Numbered from the stretch's first letter, positions 17,343 to 26,761 are shown. The stretch: 64,000 bases of DNA from CAYVQF01 sp964454015 (GCA_964454015.1 CAYVQF010000002.1:1-64000); one strand, 5' to 3'. Program-made: numbers and translations. The notes: generated from the sequence alone by a model not told the origin.

Positions 17343-19280
17343 TCAGTCGTAGAGGACGTCGATGGCGTTGAAGCCTTTGGAGAGGGGCACCAGGATGCGC
17401 TGAAAGCCCGAGACGGTGACGGGCCGAGTGCTGAGCTGTTCCGTGAGCAGCTCTTGCCCTTGGGCGCGGCTGAGTCCGCGTCGGGCCGCGCTGAAGGTGC
17501 GCTCACCAATGGCTTGGGGCACCGAGAGGTGCATGCCCGATTCGAGGGCGAGGGTTTCCAGACGGACGACGTGGAGGTTGCGCCGCTCCACCTGTAGCTC
17601 GGTGCGGTGGGAGTGGATCTCGCTGTTGTGACGGGCGCGCGAGAAGCGAAAGAGATTGCGGACGCTGGTGATCCAGTGTCCGTTCTCGGCAGCGATGCGA
17701 TAAGCACTGCGCCAGGTTTCGAAGAGCGCCGCGCTGGGCTGGTGGCGGAAGCTGTCTGGGGCGAAGGAGATGGTCACCGCTTGGTGGTCGTTGAGCTGCG
17801 AGTTGCGCAGCACTTGGGCGAGGATCTCTGCTTCTTGCTCGGCCCCCGTGGCGACGAGGAGGGTGGGGAACTCGAGGAGATTGAAGGCGAGGCCGTTGTC
17901 ATCGAGAGGCATGAAGGGGAGGCCCGTGCCGAAGGCGTAGCCGACGGTGCCCGGTGGCGGGGCGTAGCTGGCATCGGCGCGCAGATCGTAAGCGGCCATG
18001 ATGCGGAAGGGCTGGGTCCAGGCTCGCCCCCAGAGATGGTCGCGGCTGCGCACGGTGAGCAGATGGGGCAGATCGGTGGCGCGCTCGCGCAAAAGATCTC
18101 CCTGCTCCGCCAGGGTGAGGGCCTTGCGTAGGGGTTGGATGCCCAGCAGGCCCAGGGGTCTATAGGCACCGCCGCCGTCGAGATCGCGGTCCCACTCCAG
18201 GGCGACGTCGACGCCCAGGCTGGTGAGATAGTTGAGGCCGTCACCGGTGACGGTGCCAGGGAGCCTGATGAAGTACGACGACGAGGCGCTGAAGCCCGAC
18301 TCGTGCTCGGCCATCCAGGCGGCGCGGTCGCCCATGCCACGTTCGTCGTGGGTGACGACGAAGGCGCCGTCAGAGCCATCGAGGAAGGGCCAGAAGCCGA
18401 TCACGGGGTAACACAGGTCGATGACGCCATAAACCATGAAGCGCTCGATGAGGTCAGCGATAGGTACGGTCGACGTGACGAGCTCCTCTTGAATGGCGAG
18501 GTCCGCCGTCTCAATGGCCGAGGAGCCGCGCACATTGCGGACTCGGAAGCCCTCGATGGGGCGGCCTTGCTGAATGGCGGTCAGGAGCATGCCGTAATCG
18601 AAGTCGACGGTGATCACCCAGCCGGCGCCGAGGCGCTTGCGATAGACCACGGGTACACCGTCCATGGTCATGAGGGTCTCAGCTTTGTCCAAGGGGCCGG
18701 CTGAACCGATGAGCCGGGTGATGGTGCTCAGTTGCAGGGGCTCCAGGGCACTGAGGGCATCGGCTTCGAGGCCCACCGCTTGGGTGATGCGCTGGGGTGC
18801 GCGCAGGCCTCCCTGGCCATCGGCGCTGAAGGCTTCGCGGAGGGCGCCGGTAGGCATCTCGAGAATGAGGACGCCGCCGCGATCCACGTAGCCTTTGAGC
18901 TTGGGGAGCCACGAGCTGTTGCTGGCTGCGGAGCGGGTGAGGACGACGACCCGGTAACGCCCGAGATCGCGCTCGGGAATGCTTGGGGCGTCGATGAGGG
19001 CCACAGGGCCAACTTCCTGCTGCAGAGTGTTGAGCCAGGCTAAAGAGAAGTCGATACTCTCAAAGGCGTCGGGCGCCGGGTTCATGTTGTCGTAGTCGAC
19101 GACGAGGAGGAAATCACTGACGGCGTCAAGGGTGATCAAGGTGCCCGGCATCTCGCGGTCTTCGCTCGACAACTCGATGGGGTTGTGGTGCAGGTAGGCC
19201 AGTAGGGCTCCCAGGCCAATGACGCTCCACAAGGCGACGCGGCTCCAACCATCGCGGTAGGTTTTGATTCGCTGGCGCAA
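17343..19280 (-). CDS. Envelope protein with GATase1-like and deacetylase-like parts (paralogue B)
   Basis: A 645-residue paralogue of the downstream protein. It keeps the same order: N-terminal membrane segment (VALWSVIGLGALLAYLHH), a region with YVDRGGVLILEMP and WVITVDFDYGMLLTAIQQG, then the deacetylase-like stretch AFVVTHDERGMGDRAAWMA and GLNYLTSLGVDVALEW. HDE replaces HEE of its neighbour, so a metal site may be kept. The start codon is TTG at 19280 with GGGAG six bases before it. It is first in a two-gene leftward operon. Function is not known; tandem duplication followed by divergence is evident. Confidence 0.8.
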   Translation of the reverse strand: MRQRIKTYRDGWSRVALWSVIGLGALLAYLHHNPIELSSEDREMPGTLITLDAVSDFLLVVDYDNMNPAPDAFESIDFSLAWLNTLQQEVGPVALIDAPSIPERDLGRYRVVVLTRSAASNSSWLPKLKGYVDRGGVLILEMPTGALREAFSADGQGGLRAPQRITQAVGLEADALSALEPLQLSTITRLIGSAGPLDKAETLMTMDGVPVVYRKRLGAGWVITVDFDYGMLLTAIQQGRPIEGFRVRNVRGSSAIETADLAIQEELVTSTVPIADLIERFMVYGVIDLCYPVIGFWPFLDGSDGAFVVTHDERGMGDRAAWMAEHESGFSASSSYFIRLPGTVTGDGLNYLTSLGVDVALEWDRDLDGGGAYRPLGLLGIQPLRKALTLAEQGDLLRERATDLPHLLTVRSRDHLWGRAWTQPFRIMAAYDLRADASYAPPPGTVGYAFGTGLPFMPLDDNGLAFNLLEFPTLLVATGAEQEAEILAQVLRNSQLNDHQAVTISFAPDSFRHQPSAALFETWRSAYRIAAENGHWITSVRNLFRFSRARHNSEIHSHRTELQVERRNLHVVRLETLALESGMHLSVPQAIGERTFSAARRGLSRAQGQELLTEQLSTRPVTVSGFQRILVPLSKGFNAIDVLYD

Positions 19281-19559
19281 GCAAGACTCCCTAAGACAGC
19301 GCGTGTTGGCCGCGCCCTCCCCCAGTGCCGAGCAGCAGCAACAGGAGACGAAGGCAAAATAGTCCTCGTGATCGGGCCGGACTCGGCGGTGTGCAGCGAC
19401 GAGACGGCGGGAATCTTAATAGTTTGCCTGGCCTGGCCTGTAAACGGTTTGAGCCTTGGGGATGTCGTTCCCAGGGCGGTGCACCCGAGGCAGCTAGCAC
19501 CACGCTGGCCACTCGCCGATAATGGCCATGCGGTGGGGGTGTCGGCGCATGGGGATGAG

Positions 19560-20243
19560 GTGGTGGTCTCGTTGTGGCGTTTTCTACTCATACTGAGCTT
19601 TGATGGGCTGTTCAGGGTGCTCTGTGCGCTGACGGCGGCCGCCGGCTGCGGCGTGGCGATTCAAGGGGCCAGCGCTGGCTTACTCCAGGGTGAGTGGGTG
19701 GTGGCGGCGGCCTTCTGGCGCTGGTTTTTCGAGATCTACCCCTTCGTCGCGTTGGTCGCCGTGGTCGATTATGGCGCTGCCCTGCGGGCCGAAGGGCTGT
19801 GGTTGGGCGCGGCCTCTCTCGGAATGGAGCGGCGCTGGCTCATGGCGGCGTTGGCGGTGCCGTTGTTGTTGCTCTCGAGCGGCGTCGCCCTGGCGCAGCG
19901 CGCAGAGGTCGGCGTGGCGGGACAGGGCGCGGCGACGATGGGGCGCGCCAGTTCCGGGCCGCGCGCCGAAGCGACGGCGGCGACTTGGGAGTGCCCGGAG
20001 CGCACAGATCATGGAGACGCGTGGGTGGGCCAAGTCGAGGCTGCGCCGCGCCATCGCCGTAGTTGGCGGCGATGGTTGGAGCCTTTCTGGCTCTTCCCAA
20101 TGCTTGGCGCGGCGCTGGCGTGGGAGGAGGGGCAGCGGCGCCGTGGCCAGCGCCTGACTCGGGCCCGTAGCGTGGTGGTGGCGCTCGGGATTGGCTTGGC
20201 CGGCTATTTGGTGTGGAGCGGGCTGTGGTTCTTCATCGCGTGA
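19560..20243 (+). CDS. Membrane protein, possibly LptF/LptG-related
   Basis: About 227 residues with three to four hydrophobic segments: one near the start (FLLILSFDGLFRVLCALTAA), one at YPFVALVAVVDYGAALRAEG, one at WLMAALAVPLLLLSSGVAL, and two at the C-terminus (FWLFPMLGAALAW, VVVALGIGLAGYLVW). The middle AALRAEGLWLGAASLGMERR recalls the LptF/LptG loop in which a permease contacts LptB, and the C-terminal pair would fit. It is only about 60% of LptF length and lacks a large periplasmic domain, so the match is weak. The start is uncertain; GTG at 19560 is chosen because the 64 codons before it do not look coding. It converges on the lipoprotein at 20256 with 12 bases between. Confidence 0.55.
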   Translation: MVVSLWRFLLILSFDGLFRVLCALTAAAGCGVAIQGASAGLLQGEWVVAAAFWRWFFEIYPFVALVAVVDYGAALRAEGLWLGAASLGMERRWLMAALAVPLLLLSSGVALAQRAEVGVAGQGAATMGRASSGPRAEATAATWECPERTDHGDAWVGQVEAAPRHRRSWRRWLEPFWLFPMLGAALAWEEGQRRRGQRLTRARSVVVALGIGLAGYLVWSGLWFFIA

Positions 20244-20255
20244 GTGAGCGCGGTC

Positions 20256-21893
20256 TCACCGACAAAGGGGAACCAGGTTCTGCAAAAACTCACGATCGGG
20301 GTGCGCTTCGAGGTTCACTTCCAGCAATTCCAAGTGGAGCTCCCAGCAGCCCCAGTCGTCACAGTCGGTCCGGCCGTTGCGATCATTGTCGATGCCGTCG
20401 ATGCAGCTCAGCACCTTCTGCACCAGGTTGCCTTCGGCGGGCTCGGGTTGCTTGTCCTGGCACCAGGTGAAGGGCGAGCCGCAGCCGTGACGGCCACATT
20501 CGCGTGGGGCCTCGCAACACGCACCGTTACATGACTCGCGGCCATCGGGACAGGCGGGCAAGCAGATCCGGAGGATGGGGTCGCAGGCCGTCCCGTTGGT
20601 ACAGCAGACGTCATCGCAGAGATCTTCGTTGAGTTCGCAGGCGTCGACGCAGGTGTCGTTGCGGCAGAGCTTTCCTTCTTGGCAGCAATTGACGCCGCAG
20701 CGCACGGTGCTGCAGCTAGGATCGACGCAGTTGTTCTCGATGCACTGTGAGCCTCTGGGGCAGCATTGGCCATCGCAGATCACGGTAGGGCAGAGCTCAG
20801 CCACGGGGCGCGTCGGCAGCTCGGGTTGGGCTCGCGGTGGGTCACAGTCCCAGTCATCGCAATCGACATAGCCATCACAGTCGTTGTCGATGCCGTCGGA
20901 GCAGGCCGCGGCGGTGTTCTCAGGCTGTGGTGTGCAGACCCGACAGACCGCACGGGCGGGGGTGCTCCCTGTCCCGCGACAGGAGTTGTCCCTGCAGTCA
21001 GCATAGCCGTTGCAGTCGTTGTCAATGCCGTCCGAGCAGAGCGCCTCGGAGTTCTCAGCGATGACACATTCAGTGCTTGGGCAATCATCGTCGTTGTTGC
21101 AGGCCCGGGTCGGGGTCTCGGTGCAGAAGCGCTGGGTCTGCCCGGCGGCTGGGGGGGCACAGGTGTTGATGAAGCAGTCGATCTTGGTGTCATGGCAGGT
21201 GCCGTCAGCGATCTGCGGGCAATCGTCGTCGCTGGTGCAGGGATCCGCCTCGCCCAGGAGAATCAAGCTGCAGAAGCGCTCGGTCTGTCCCACCTGGAGC
21301 GGCAGGCAGACGTTGGGCTGCCAGTCATCTTTGGGCACACAGACGTTGGTGGGGGTACAGCACACGGTGACATCGGGGTAGGCCCGACTGCAACTGTTGT
21401 CCTGACAGTCGATATAACCGTCGCAGTCGTTATCGATCCCATCAGAGCAGAGCTCGTTGGTGTTTTCTTGCTGGACCGTGGGGACGCACACCCCGCAGAC
21501 CCGGACGGCGGGATTGCGGGAGCAACTGAAGTCGTCACAGTCGGTGAAGCCATTGCCATCGTTGTCGATGCCATCGGAGCAGAGGATGTCCGTGTCTTCC
21601 GTGGTGGCGCAGACGACGCGTCCCGGTCCGGGCTTCTCGAGGGTGCCCATGGTCAGGCAGTCGGGATCGTCGCAGTCGATGAGGCCATCGTTGTCGTTGT
21701 CGACGCCATCGGAACAGAGCAGGATGGTGTTCTCCGCGGTGACATTGGTGATGGGTTGGTTGGCGCGGATCTTCTCGAGGTTGTCGTTGCATCCAGAGGT
21801 GGCACCCAGGGCCCAGAGGAGTGCGGTGATGGCGAGGCCGCGGGAGGTGGCTCGGGCCAATGAAAAGGAAGGTGTGGCCTTAGTGCTTCTCAT
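20256..21893 (-). CDS. Cys-rich lipoprotein with six MopE-like Asp-rich repeats
   Basis: Surface or periplasmic lipoprotein of 545 residues. The signal peptide ends in the lipobox GATSGC (C35). Six copies of a motif like CSDGIDNDCDGYIDCDDxxC are spread along it (near residues 59, 104, 147, 285, 332 and 512). The Asp/Asn spacing resembles calcium-binding thrombospondin-3 loops and the metal-binding repeats of MopE. Between them lie Cys-rich segments of the CC-x-G-x-x-C type. The role is unknown; calcium-stabilised surface adhesion is plausible. AGGGGAAG precedes the ATG. It belongs with the other Cys-rich proteins at 37.2, 53.4 and 56.9 kb in style, not in sequence order. Confidence 0.88.
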   Translation of the reverse strand: MRSTKATPSFSLARATSRGLAITALLWALGATSGCNDNLEKIRANQPITNVTAENTILLCSDGVDNDNDGLIDCDDPDCLTMGTLEKPGPGRVVCATTEDTDILCSDGIDNDGNGFTDCDDFSCSRNPAVRVCGVCVPTVQQENTNELCSDGIDNDCDGYIDCQDNSCSRAYPDVTVCCTPTNVCVPKDDWQPNVCLPLQVGQTERFCSLILLGEADPCTSDDDCPQIADGTCHDTKIDCFINTCAPPAAGQTQRFCTETPTRACNNDDDCPSTECVIAENSEALCSDGIDNDCNGYADCRDNSCRGTGSTPARAVCRVCTPQPENTAAACSDGIDNDCDGYVDCDDWDCDPPRAQPELPTRPVAELCPTVICDGQCCPRGSQCIENNCVDPSCSTVRCGVNCCQEGKLCRNDTCVDACELNEDLCDDVCCTNGTACDPILRICLPACPDGRESCNGACCEAPRECGRHGCGSPFTWCQDKQPEPAEGNLVQKVLSCIDGIDNDRNGRTDCDDWGCWELHLELLEVNLEAHPDREFLQNLVPLCR

Positions 21894-22117
21894 CTAGCTT
21901 CCCCTGGTCGAAGCAAAATGCGACGGTGCGAAGACGACGCCATGACCGTTTGGCGCGGTGATGGCTTTGCGCAAGCTCTAGCACTTTGGCGCGAGTGAAA
22001 CAAGCAAGAACAGGCGGGTGGGCGTAGGAATGGCGGGTCTTGCTCAAGCCGCTCGCTTGGTTTAATGAGGAGTTCACGGCGCGTCGGTGGGGCGAACCCA
22101 GCAACGGGAGTGAGGCT

Positions 22118-22684
22118 ATGGGGCGAGTTTTGGCGGTGTGTTTGGGTTGGCTCATGGCCTTGGCGCTGTGGGGTGCGCCGGCGTGGAGCGTGGCGGACGA
22201 GGGACCTCAGAAGGCGCCGGCCGGTGGCGGGAAGCGAGACGCTTTGCCAGGCACCCAAGAGCAGCGCGACAGCATCAGTCGCTTCTTGGAGAGCCACGTC
22301 GCCGCCGTGAACGGGCGCGACATCGATGCCTATCTCGGGGGCTTGGTCGATGCGCTGAAGCGCGACCCCAACACGCGGGCCTATGTCGCGCGCGTGATGG
22401 CCTTGCCCGAGTTAGAGGTGGAGATGGTGGGCATAGAGTTTCGCCACATCCGGGAACGCTTTGCCGTGGTGACGGTGGTACAGCGCGCGACCTATATCGG
22501 TGAAGACGACCAGCCCATGCTCGACGAGGCTGAGCTGACCTTTCGCCTGAACAATGTCGGGGAGAGCTGGCAGATCACCAGCACCGAGCGCCGGCGCTGG
22601 CAAGGGGTGATCGAGCCGCTGGAGGCGCTGGGAGACCCGTCGGCCTTGGACGCGCCGGCGACGCAATCACCTCTGGAAGACTGA
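22118..22684 (+). CDS. Secreted NTF2/SnoaL-like protein
   Basis: Protein of 188 residues with a signal peptide (about 1-25, VLAVCLGWLMALALWGAPAWS). The rest is a single domain of about 120 residues: helix SISRFLESHVAAVNGRDIDAYLGGL followed by strands VEMVGIEFRHIRERFAVVTVVQRATYI and LTFRLNNVGESWQI, a pattern of the NTF2-like fold that often appears in lipoprotein or binding proteins. No catalytic residues can be assigned. The ATG at 22118 has GGGAGTGAGG before it and gives a proper signal peptide. It is 35 bases ahead of the double-DsbA gene in the same direction, probably one operon. Confidence 0.75.
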   Translation: MGRVLAVCLGWLMALALWGAPAWSVADEGPQKAPAGGGKRDALPGTQEQRDSISRFLESHVAAVNGRDIDAYLGGLVDALKRDPNTRAYVARVMALPELEVEMVGIEFRHIRERFAVVTVVQRATYIGEDDQPMLDEAELTFRLNNVGESWQITSTERRRWQGVIEPLEALGDPSALDAPATQSPLED

Positions 22685-22719
22685 GCCCACTGGTGGGGCT
22701 GTGGAGAGGGAGTCGAGGC

Positions 22720-24366
22720 ATGTGGCGACAGTGGTGGTGGTTGCTTGTGTTGTTCGGGTGCGGTGGTTCAGGGCAGCCGGGGCTTTGGTCCTGGGAGCGT
22801 TTGCCTGAGCGCGGCCGGGCGGACTTCGACGCGCTGAGCCAAGAGGTCGCTTGCCCATGCGGTGATTCGGACCAGGTCTTGGCGCAGTGCCTCGGGGCCG
22901 ACGTGGTGTGCCGGGAGGCGTTGATTTTGGCGGATTCTCTGGCCTTTTACTTGACGACGCAGCGGCCGCGGGCGTGGATCCAAGAAGCCATCGCCCTGGA
23001 AGCCAAAGGCTTGCGTGCACCGGCGCAATTGTCGACGGCGGATCGGCCACGCATGGGCTCGGCGGCAGCGCCCGTGGAGGTGGTGCTCTTCGTGGATGTG
23101 CAGTGTCCTTCTTGCCGGCAGATGAGCCAACGGCTCCAGGCCTTGCAGCAGGCTTGGCCAGATGAGATGAGCTTGGTGATCAAGCACTTCCCTCTGCCCC
23201 GGCATGTGGCGGCCCAGGAGGCGGCCATATGGGGGGCGGCGGCACACCGACAGGGCTTGTTTTGGCCGCTCTTTGCCGCTTTCTATGCACACCAAAGCCG
23301 ACTGGACGCCGCGACGATGGAGGCGCTGCTGACGGCGTCAGGGGCCGACTTGGCGCAACTCGAAGCGGACGCGCGCCATGAGGACGTGCGGGCCATCGTG
23401 GCGGTGGACCTGGCGGAGGGGGAGGCAGCCAGCATTCCCGGGACGCCAGCCGTCTTCATCAATGGGGTGGAGCTGGGCGACGACATGAGCGTGGCGCGGG
23501 TGGAGCGCCGCGTCGCCATTGAGGTGGCGACGGGAGCGGGGGCGCGCGGGGTGACGACGGTGCGTGCCGGCGCGACGCCGGCGCCGCACGTCGAGGAGGA
23601 CTTTCCCGGTTACGAGGCGCAGTGGCGCGTCCTGACGCCGGAGCAGCGCGCGCAGTTGGTGCGTCTCGGTGACGCCGTGCTCTGCCCGTGCAAGGGCGCG
23701 GCGACCTCGCTGAACGGCTGTGTGCGGCAGGAGGGGAAGGATTGCCGTCAGGCGCACCAGGTGCTGCGAGGGCTGTGGCGCGCCGTGGCAGAGGGCATGA
23801 GTGATGATGTGGCCATGGCCCGCGTCACGGCCCAGCTCGAGGCGGCGCGTCGGGTGCACCACCTCCATCTCGAGGGGCGGCCGGTGAAGGGTGCCCCCCT
23901 GAAGCAGGCGCGGGTGGTCCTGGTGGAGTTCGCCGACTATCGCTGCGGCCATTGTCGCACGGTGCAGCCGCTGATCGACGCGCTCCTCGAGGCGCACCCG
24001 GACGTGGCTTTGGTGTTCAAGCACTTTCCACTGCGCATGAGTGACGTCTCGGTGCAGGCGGCGGTGGCGTCCCTGGCCGCGCATCGGCAGGGTCATTTTT
24101 GGGAGATGCATGCCACCCTCTTTGATTTTTCTTATGCTTTGGAGCGGGATGATTTGCTGGAGTACGCCGAGGCCCTTGGTCTGGACATGGCGCGCTACCT
24201 CCAGGATCTGGATGACCCGGCGCTCTTGGCTCAGGTCCAGGAGGATCGCCTGGACGGCGAGCGGGCTGGGCTGACGGGGACCCCGAGCTTTTATATCGAT
24301 GGCGTGCGCTTCTCGGGCAGCCTCCAGGAGCTCTCAGAGGCGCTGGCAGGCGCGGGCGGCGAGTGA
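22720..24366 (+). CDS. Lipoprotein with two DsbA-type thioredoxin modules
   Basis: Periplasmic thiol-disulfide protein of about 548 residues. The lipobox LFGC puts the lipid on C14. The rest is an internal duplication: each half starts with a short Cys module (ACPCGDS...C...C near 45; LCPCKGA...C...C near 325) and continues into a DsbA/DsbG-like thioredoxin domain. The redox pairs are C129-P-S-C132 and C409-G-H-C412, and both domains keep the cis-Pro (IPGTPAVFINGVEL, LTGTPSFYIDGVRF). The first half with CPSC and the second with CGHC probably differ in potential. ATG 22720 is preferred over an earlier GTG because GGGAG lies seven bases upstream. Likely oxidase or isomerase of Cys-rich exported proteins, of which this window has four. 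Confidence 0.88.
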   Translation: MWRQWWWLLVLFGCGGSGQPGLWSWERLPERGRADFDALSQEVACPCGDSDQVLAQCLGADVVCREALILADSLAFYLTTQRPRAWIQEAIALEAKGLRAPAQLSTADRPRMGSAAAPVEVVLFVDVQCPSCRQMSQRLQALQQAWPDEMSLVIKHFPLPRHVAAQEAAIWGAAAHRQGLFWPLFAAFYAHQSRLDAATMEALLTASGADLAQLEADARHEDVRAIVAVDLAEGEAASIPGTPAVFINGVELGDDMSVARVERRVAIEVATGAGARGVTTVRAGATPAPHVEEDFPGYEAQWRVLTPEQRAQLVRLGDAVLCPCKGAATSLNGCVRQEGKDCRQAHQVLRGLWRAVAEGMSDDVAMARVTAQLEAARRVHHLHLEGRPVKGAPLKQARVVLVEFADYRCGHCRTVQPLIDALLEAHPDVALVFKHFPLRMSDVSVQAAVASLAAHRQGHFWEMHATLFDFSYALERDDLLEYAEALGLDMARYLQDLDDPALLAQVQEDRLDGERAGLTGTPSFYIDGVRFSGSLQELSEALAGAGGE

Positions 24367-24524
24367 GCGGCGGGTGGGGCGGCCCGCGCGGTGTGCGGTT
24401 GCCAGTTGCCGGGGGGGCTGGTTAGTATGCTGCGACCCAAGGGTGGGCACGTCTGTGTGCTGGGAATGGTTGCGCCTCTCATGGCGCTTATTTGCGGGAA
24501 GGTCTCGCGTTGAGGGGTCCTCGC

Positions 24525-25715
24525 ATGAGCAATAGCAACACAGCCGTCTCACATCTCAAGGAGCTGACCTTTCAGCTTACGGTCACGCGGGCCATGCTCG
24601 GCGCGCTCGACCTCGACCAAGTGCTCTACATCATCCTCTCGGGTATCACCCATGGTGAGGGCTTGAACTTCAACCGCGCCGTCCTCTTTCTGGCGCGTGA
24701 GCGGCGGGCCGAGCTGCGGGTGTCGGCGGCGGCGGGGCCGGTCAACCAGGCGGAGGCGCATCGCATTTGGGAGGAGATCGAGGCGGAAGGCCTCGACCTG
24801 GAGTGCTTGTTGAACCGCTTTGGCGAATGGCAGAACCCGAGCGTGCAGACCCTGACCCGGCAACTCTCGGCCTTCTCGGTGCGCCTCGATCAACCGCCGC
24901 CGACTCTCGCGCCGGGGGCGCAGGCTTTACCGCTGAGCGACGTCGTGGCCCACTGTGCGAACGCCAAACTCCCCTTCTTTTCCAACGACGTCGTGGCGGT
25001 GTACCCCACACCCGACGGTGAGACGGTGCATTTCTCTTGCTTGGCCTGTGTGCCCATCCTCCTCCATGACCAGGTGGTGGGCGTCATCTTGGTGGACAAC
25101 GCGTTCAACCACCGCTTGGTGCAGCCTGAGGAATTGCGTGCCCTGTCGACCTTGGCCAACTTGGCCGGCATCGCCATCGACAAGGCCCAGCTCCACGCCC
25201 ACATCAAGGAGATGGCCTGCAGGGATGGCCTCACGGGGGTGCTCAACCGCGGCTACTACGAGACCCGCCTCGCCGACGAGGTGCAGCGCGCCACGCGCTT
25301 GGGTCGCTCCCTGTCCCTCATCGTCTTCGACATCGATCACTTCAAGTGCCTCAACGATGAACACGGGCACGAGGTCGGTGATCTCGCCCTCAAGGGGGTG
25401 GCGTCCATTCTCAAGCAGCACCTCCGCGCGGAAGACGTGGTCGCCCGTTATGGTGGCGAGGAGTTCGTGGTGTTGCTGACCGGGGGGGTGGGCGAAGGGG
25501 ATGCCTTTGCAGTGGCGGAGAAGCTGCGGCGGGCCATCGCCGCGCACGCCTTTGCACCCTTGGAAGCAGGCCGGGTCACGGCGAGTGCTGGGGTGGCCAG
25601 CCTGGAAGCGCACCAGCTCGATGGGGCGGCCCTCTTCCGCCGCGCCGACAAGGCGCTCTACCGAGCCAAAATGCTGGGCCGCAACCAGACCGTGGCCGCC
25701 TCTTCCTTGAGCTAG
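24525..25715 (+). CDS. GAF-GGDEF diguanylate cyclase
   Basis: Soluble protein of about 396 residues. A GAF domain (about 20-200) is followed by a GGDEF domain (about 225-390) that makes cyclic di-GMP from two GTP. The catalytic motif is intact as GGEEF (310-314), and the product-inhibition site RxxD (R301-A-E-D304) stands the normal five residues before it. DGLTGVLNRGYYETRL and FDIDHFKCLNDEHGHEVGD complete the fold. The ligand of the GAF domain is unknown. ATG 24525 is chosen with GAGGGG upstream. A weak TTGCCA-18-TAGTAT promoter lies at 24399-24428. It is 143 bases before the sphingolipid-like cluster in the same direction, which may be chance. Confidence 0.92.
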   Translation: MSNSNTAVSHLKELTFQLTVTRAMLGALDLDQVLYIILSGITHGEGLNFNRAVLFLARERRAELRVSAAAGPVNQAEAHRIWEEIEAEGLDLECLLNRFGEWQNPSVQTLTRQLSAFSVRLDQPPPTLAPGAQALPLSDVVAHCANAKLPFFSNDVVAVYPTPDGETVHFSCLACVPILLHDQVVGVILVDNAFNHRLVQPEELRALSTLANLAGIAIDKAQLHAHIKEMACRDGLTGVLNRGYYETRLADEVQRATRLGRSLSLIVFDIDHFKCLNDEHGHEVGDLALKGVASILKQHLRAEDVVARYGGEEFVVLLTGGVGEGDAFAVAEKLRRAIAAHAFAPLEAGRVTASAGVASLEAHQLDGAALFRRADKALYRAKMLGRNQTVAASSLS

Positions 25716-25858
25716 CGCACAAGATGGGGGCGCGCCGGCGGGTCGGCAAAGAGAGCGCCGCTGCCCCTTTGCTTTTCGTGGCACCAGTGGTAGGAGCTGC
25801 AGGGCCAAGAGAGCCTTGGCTGCGCTGGGCGCTTTCGTCTGTAGCGATGGAGAAGACG

Positions 25859-26704
25859 ATGGAATGGTTTCGTGGCAAGAAGGTGTGTGTGACGGGCGGT
25901 TCGAGTGGGATCGGGCAGGCAGCGGCGATGATGCTGGCCAAGGCCGGGGCAGAGGTGGCCCTCGTCGCTCGCGGCGCCGAGCGCCTGGAAGCGGTGCAGC
26001 GCGCCATGCTCGAAGTGCAGCCTGAAGGTCGCTTCCCGATCTTCGCGCTGGACGTCTCGGACCGGGCGCAGGTGCAGGCCGTGGCCCCGACCATCCTCGC
26101 GGCCCTCGGGGGGCTGGATGTCCTCATCAACAACGCTGGCGTCACCCACCCCGGCTTCATCCAAGACATCGAGGACGCGGTCTTCGATCAGATGATGGCC
26201 ATCAATTACATGGGGACCGTCCACATGACCCGGGCCATGCTCCCGCACTTCATTGGGCAGAAGGCTGGCCACATTTGCAACGTCTCGTCCATGTTGGGCT
26301 TCATGGGCATCTACGGCTACACGGCCTATGCGGCGTCCAAGTTCGCCATCACAGGCTTCTCCGAGTGCTTGCGCCAGGAGATGCTGCCCCACCAGGTGCG
26401 CGTCAGCCTGGTCTTTCCCCCCGATACGGACACCCCTCAGTTGGCAGCCGAGAACCAGATCAAGCCGGCCGAGACCAAGGCCATCGCCGGCAACGTCAAG
26501 GTGCTCAGCCCCGAAGCAGTGGCCCAGGAGATGCTCCAGGGCATCCGCCGCGGCCGCTTCTGGATACTGCCAGGCTTTGGTAGCAAATTCACGCACTTCA
26601 TGATGAGGCACTTCCCCACGACGGTGCGCTGGTTCATCGACGGCGACTTGATGCGTTACCGGCGCCGTGCCGCATCGGTCCCTGATGCGGGTCGCCAGGG
26701 TTGA
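25859..26704 (+). CDS. 3-ketodihydrosphingosine reductase-like SDR
   Basis: Short-chain dehydrogenase of about 281 residues. NAD(P) binding is seen in VTGGSSGIGQAAA (12-19), NNAG follows, and the catalytic set is Ser144-Tyr157-Lys161 (YAASK). The stretch FPPDTDTPQLAAENQIKPAE is the hallmark of eukaryotic KDSR/Tsc10, which reduces the 3-keto group of 3-ketosphinganine; ordinary SDRs do not have it. The C-terminus is hydrophobic and basic, fitting membrane contact. GGAG lies six bases before ATG 25859. It precedes the acyl-AMP ligase, ACP and synthase-SPT fusion genes in the same direction, so its substrate is probably their 3-keto amino product. Confidence 0.85.
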   Translation: MEWFRGKKVCVTGGSSGIGQAAAMMLAKAGAEVALVARGAERLEAVQRAMLEVQPEGRFPIFALDVSDRAQVQAVAPTILAALGGLDVLINNAGVTHPGFIQDIEDAVFDQMMAINYMGTVHMTRAMLPHFIGQKAGHICNVSSMLGFMGIYGYTAYAASKFAITGFSECLRQEMLPHQVRVSLVFPPDTDTPQLAAENQIKPAETKAIAGNVKVLSPEAVAQEMLQGIRRGRFWILPGFGSKFTHFMMRHFPTTVRWFIDGDLMRYRRRAASVPDAGRQG

Positions 26705-26761
26705 TTTTGTGGATCCACGGGCGCTGGGGCGTGCGGAAGTGGTTGACCACTTGGCGCGCCA

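Noticed and set aside
19368..19559. Upstream part of the open frame before the LptF-like membrane protein
   Set aside because: The 64 codons do not look coding and lack a good ribosome-binding site; the membrane segments start after 19560.
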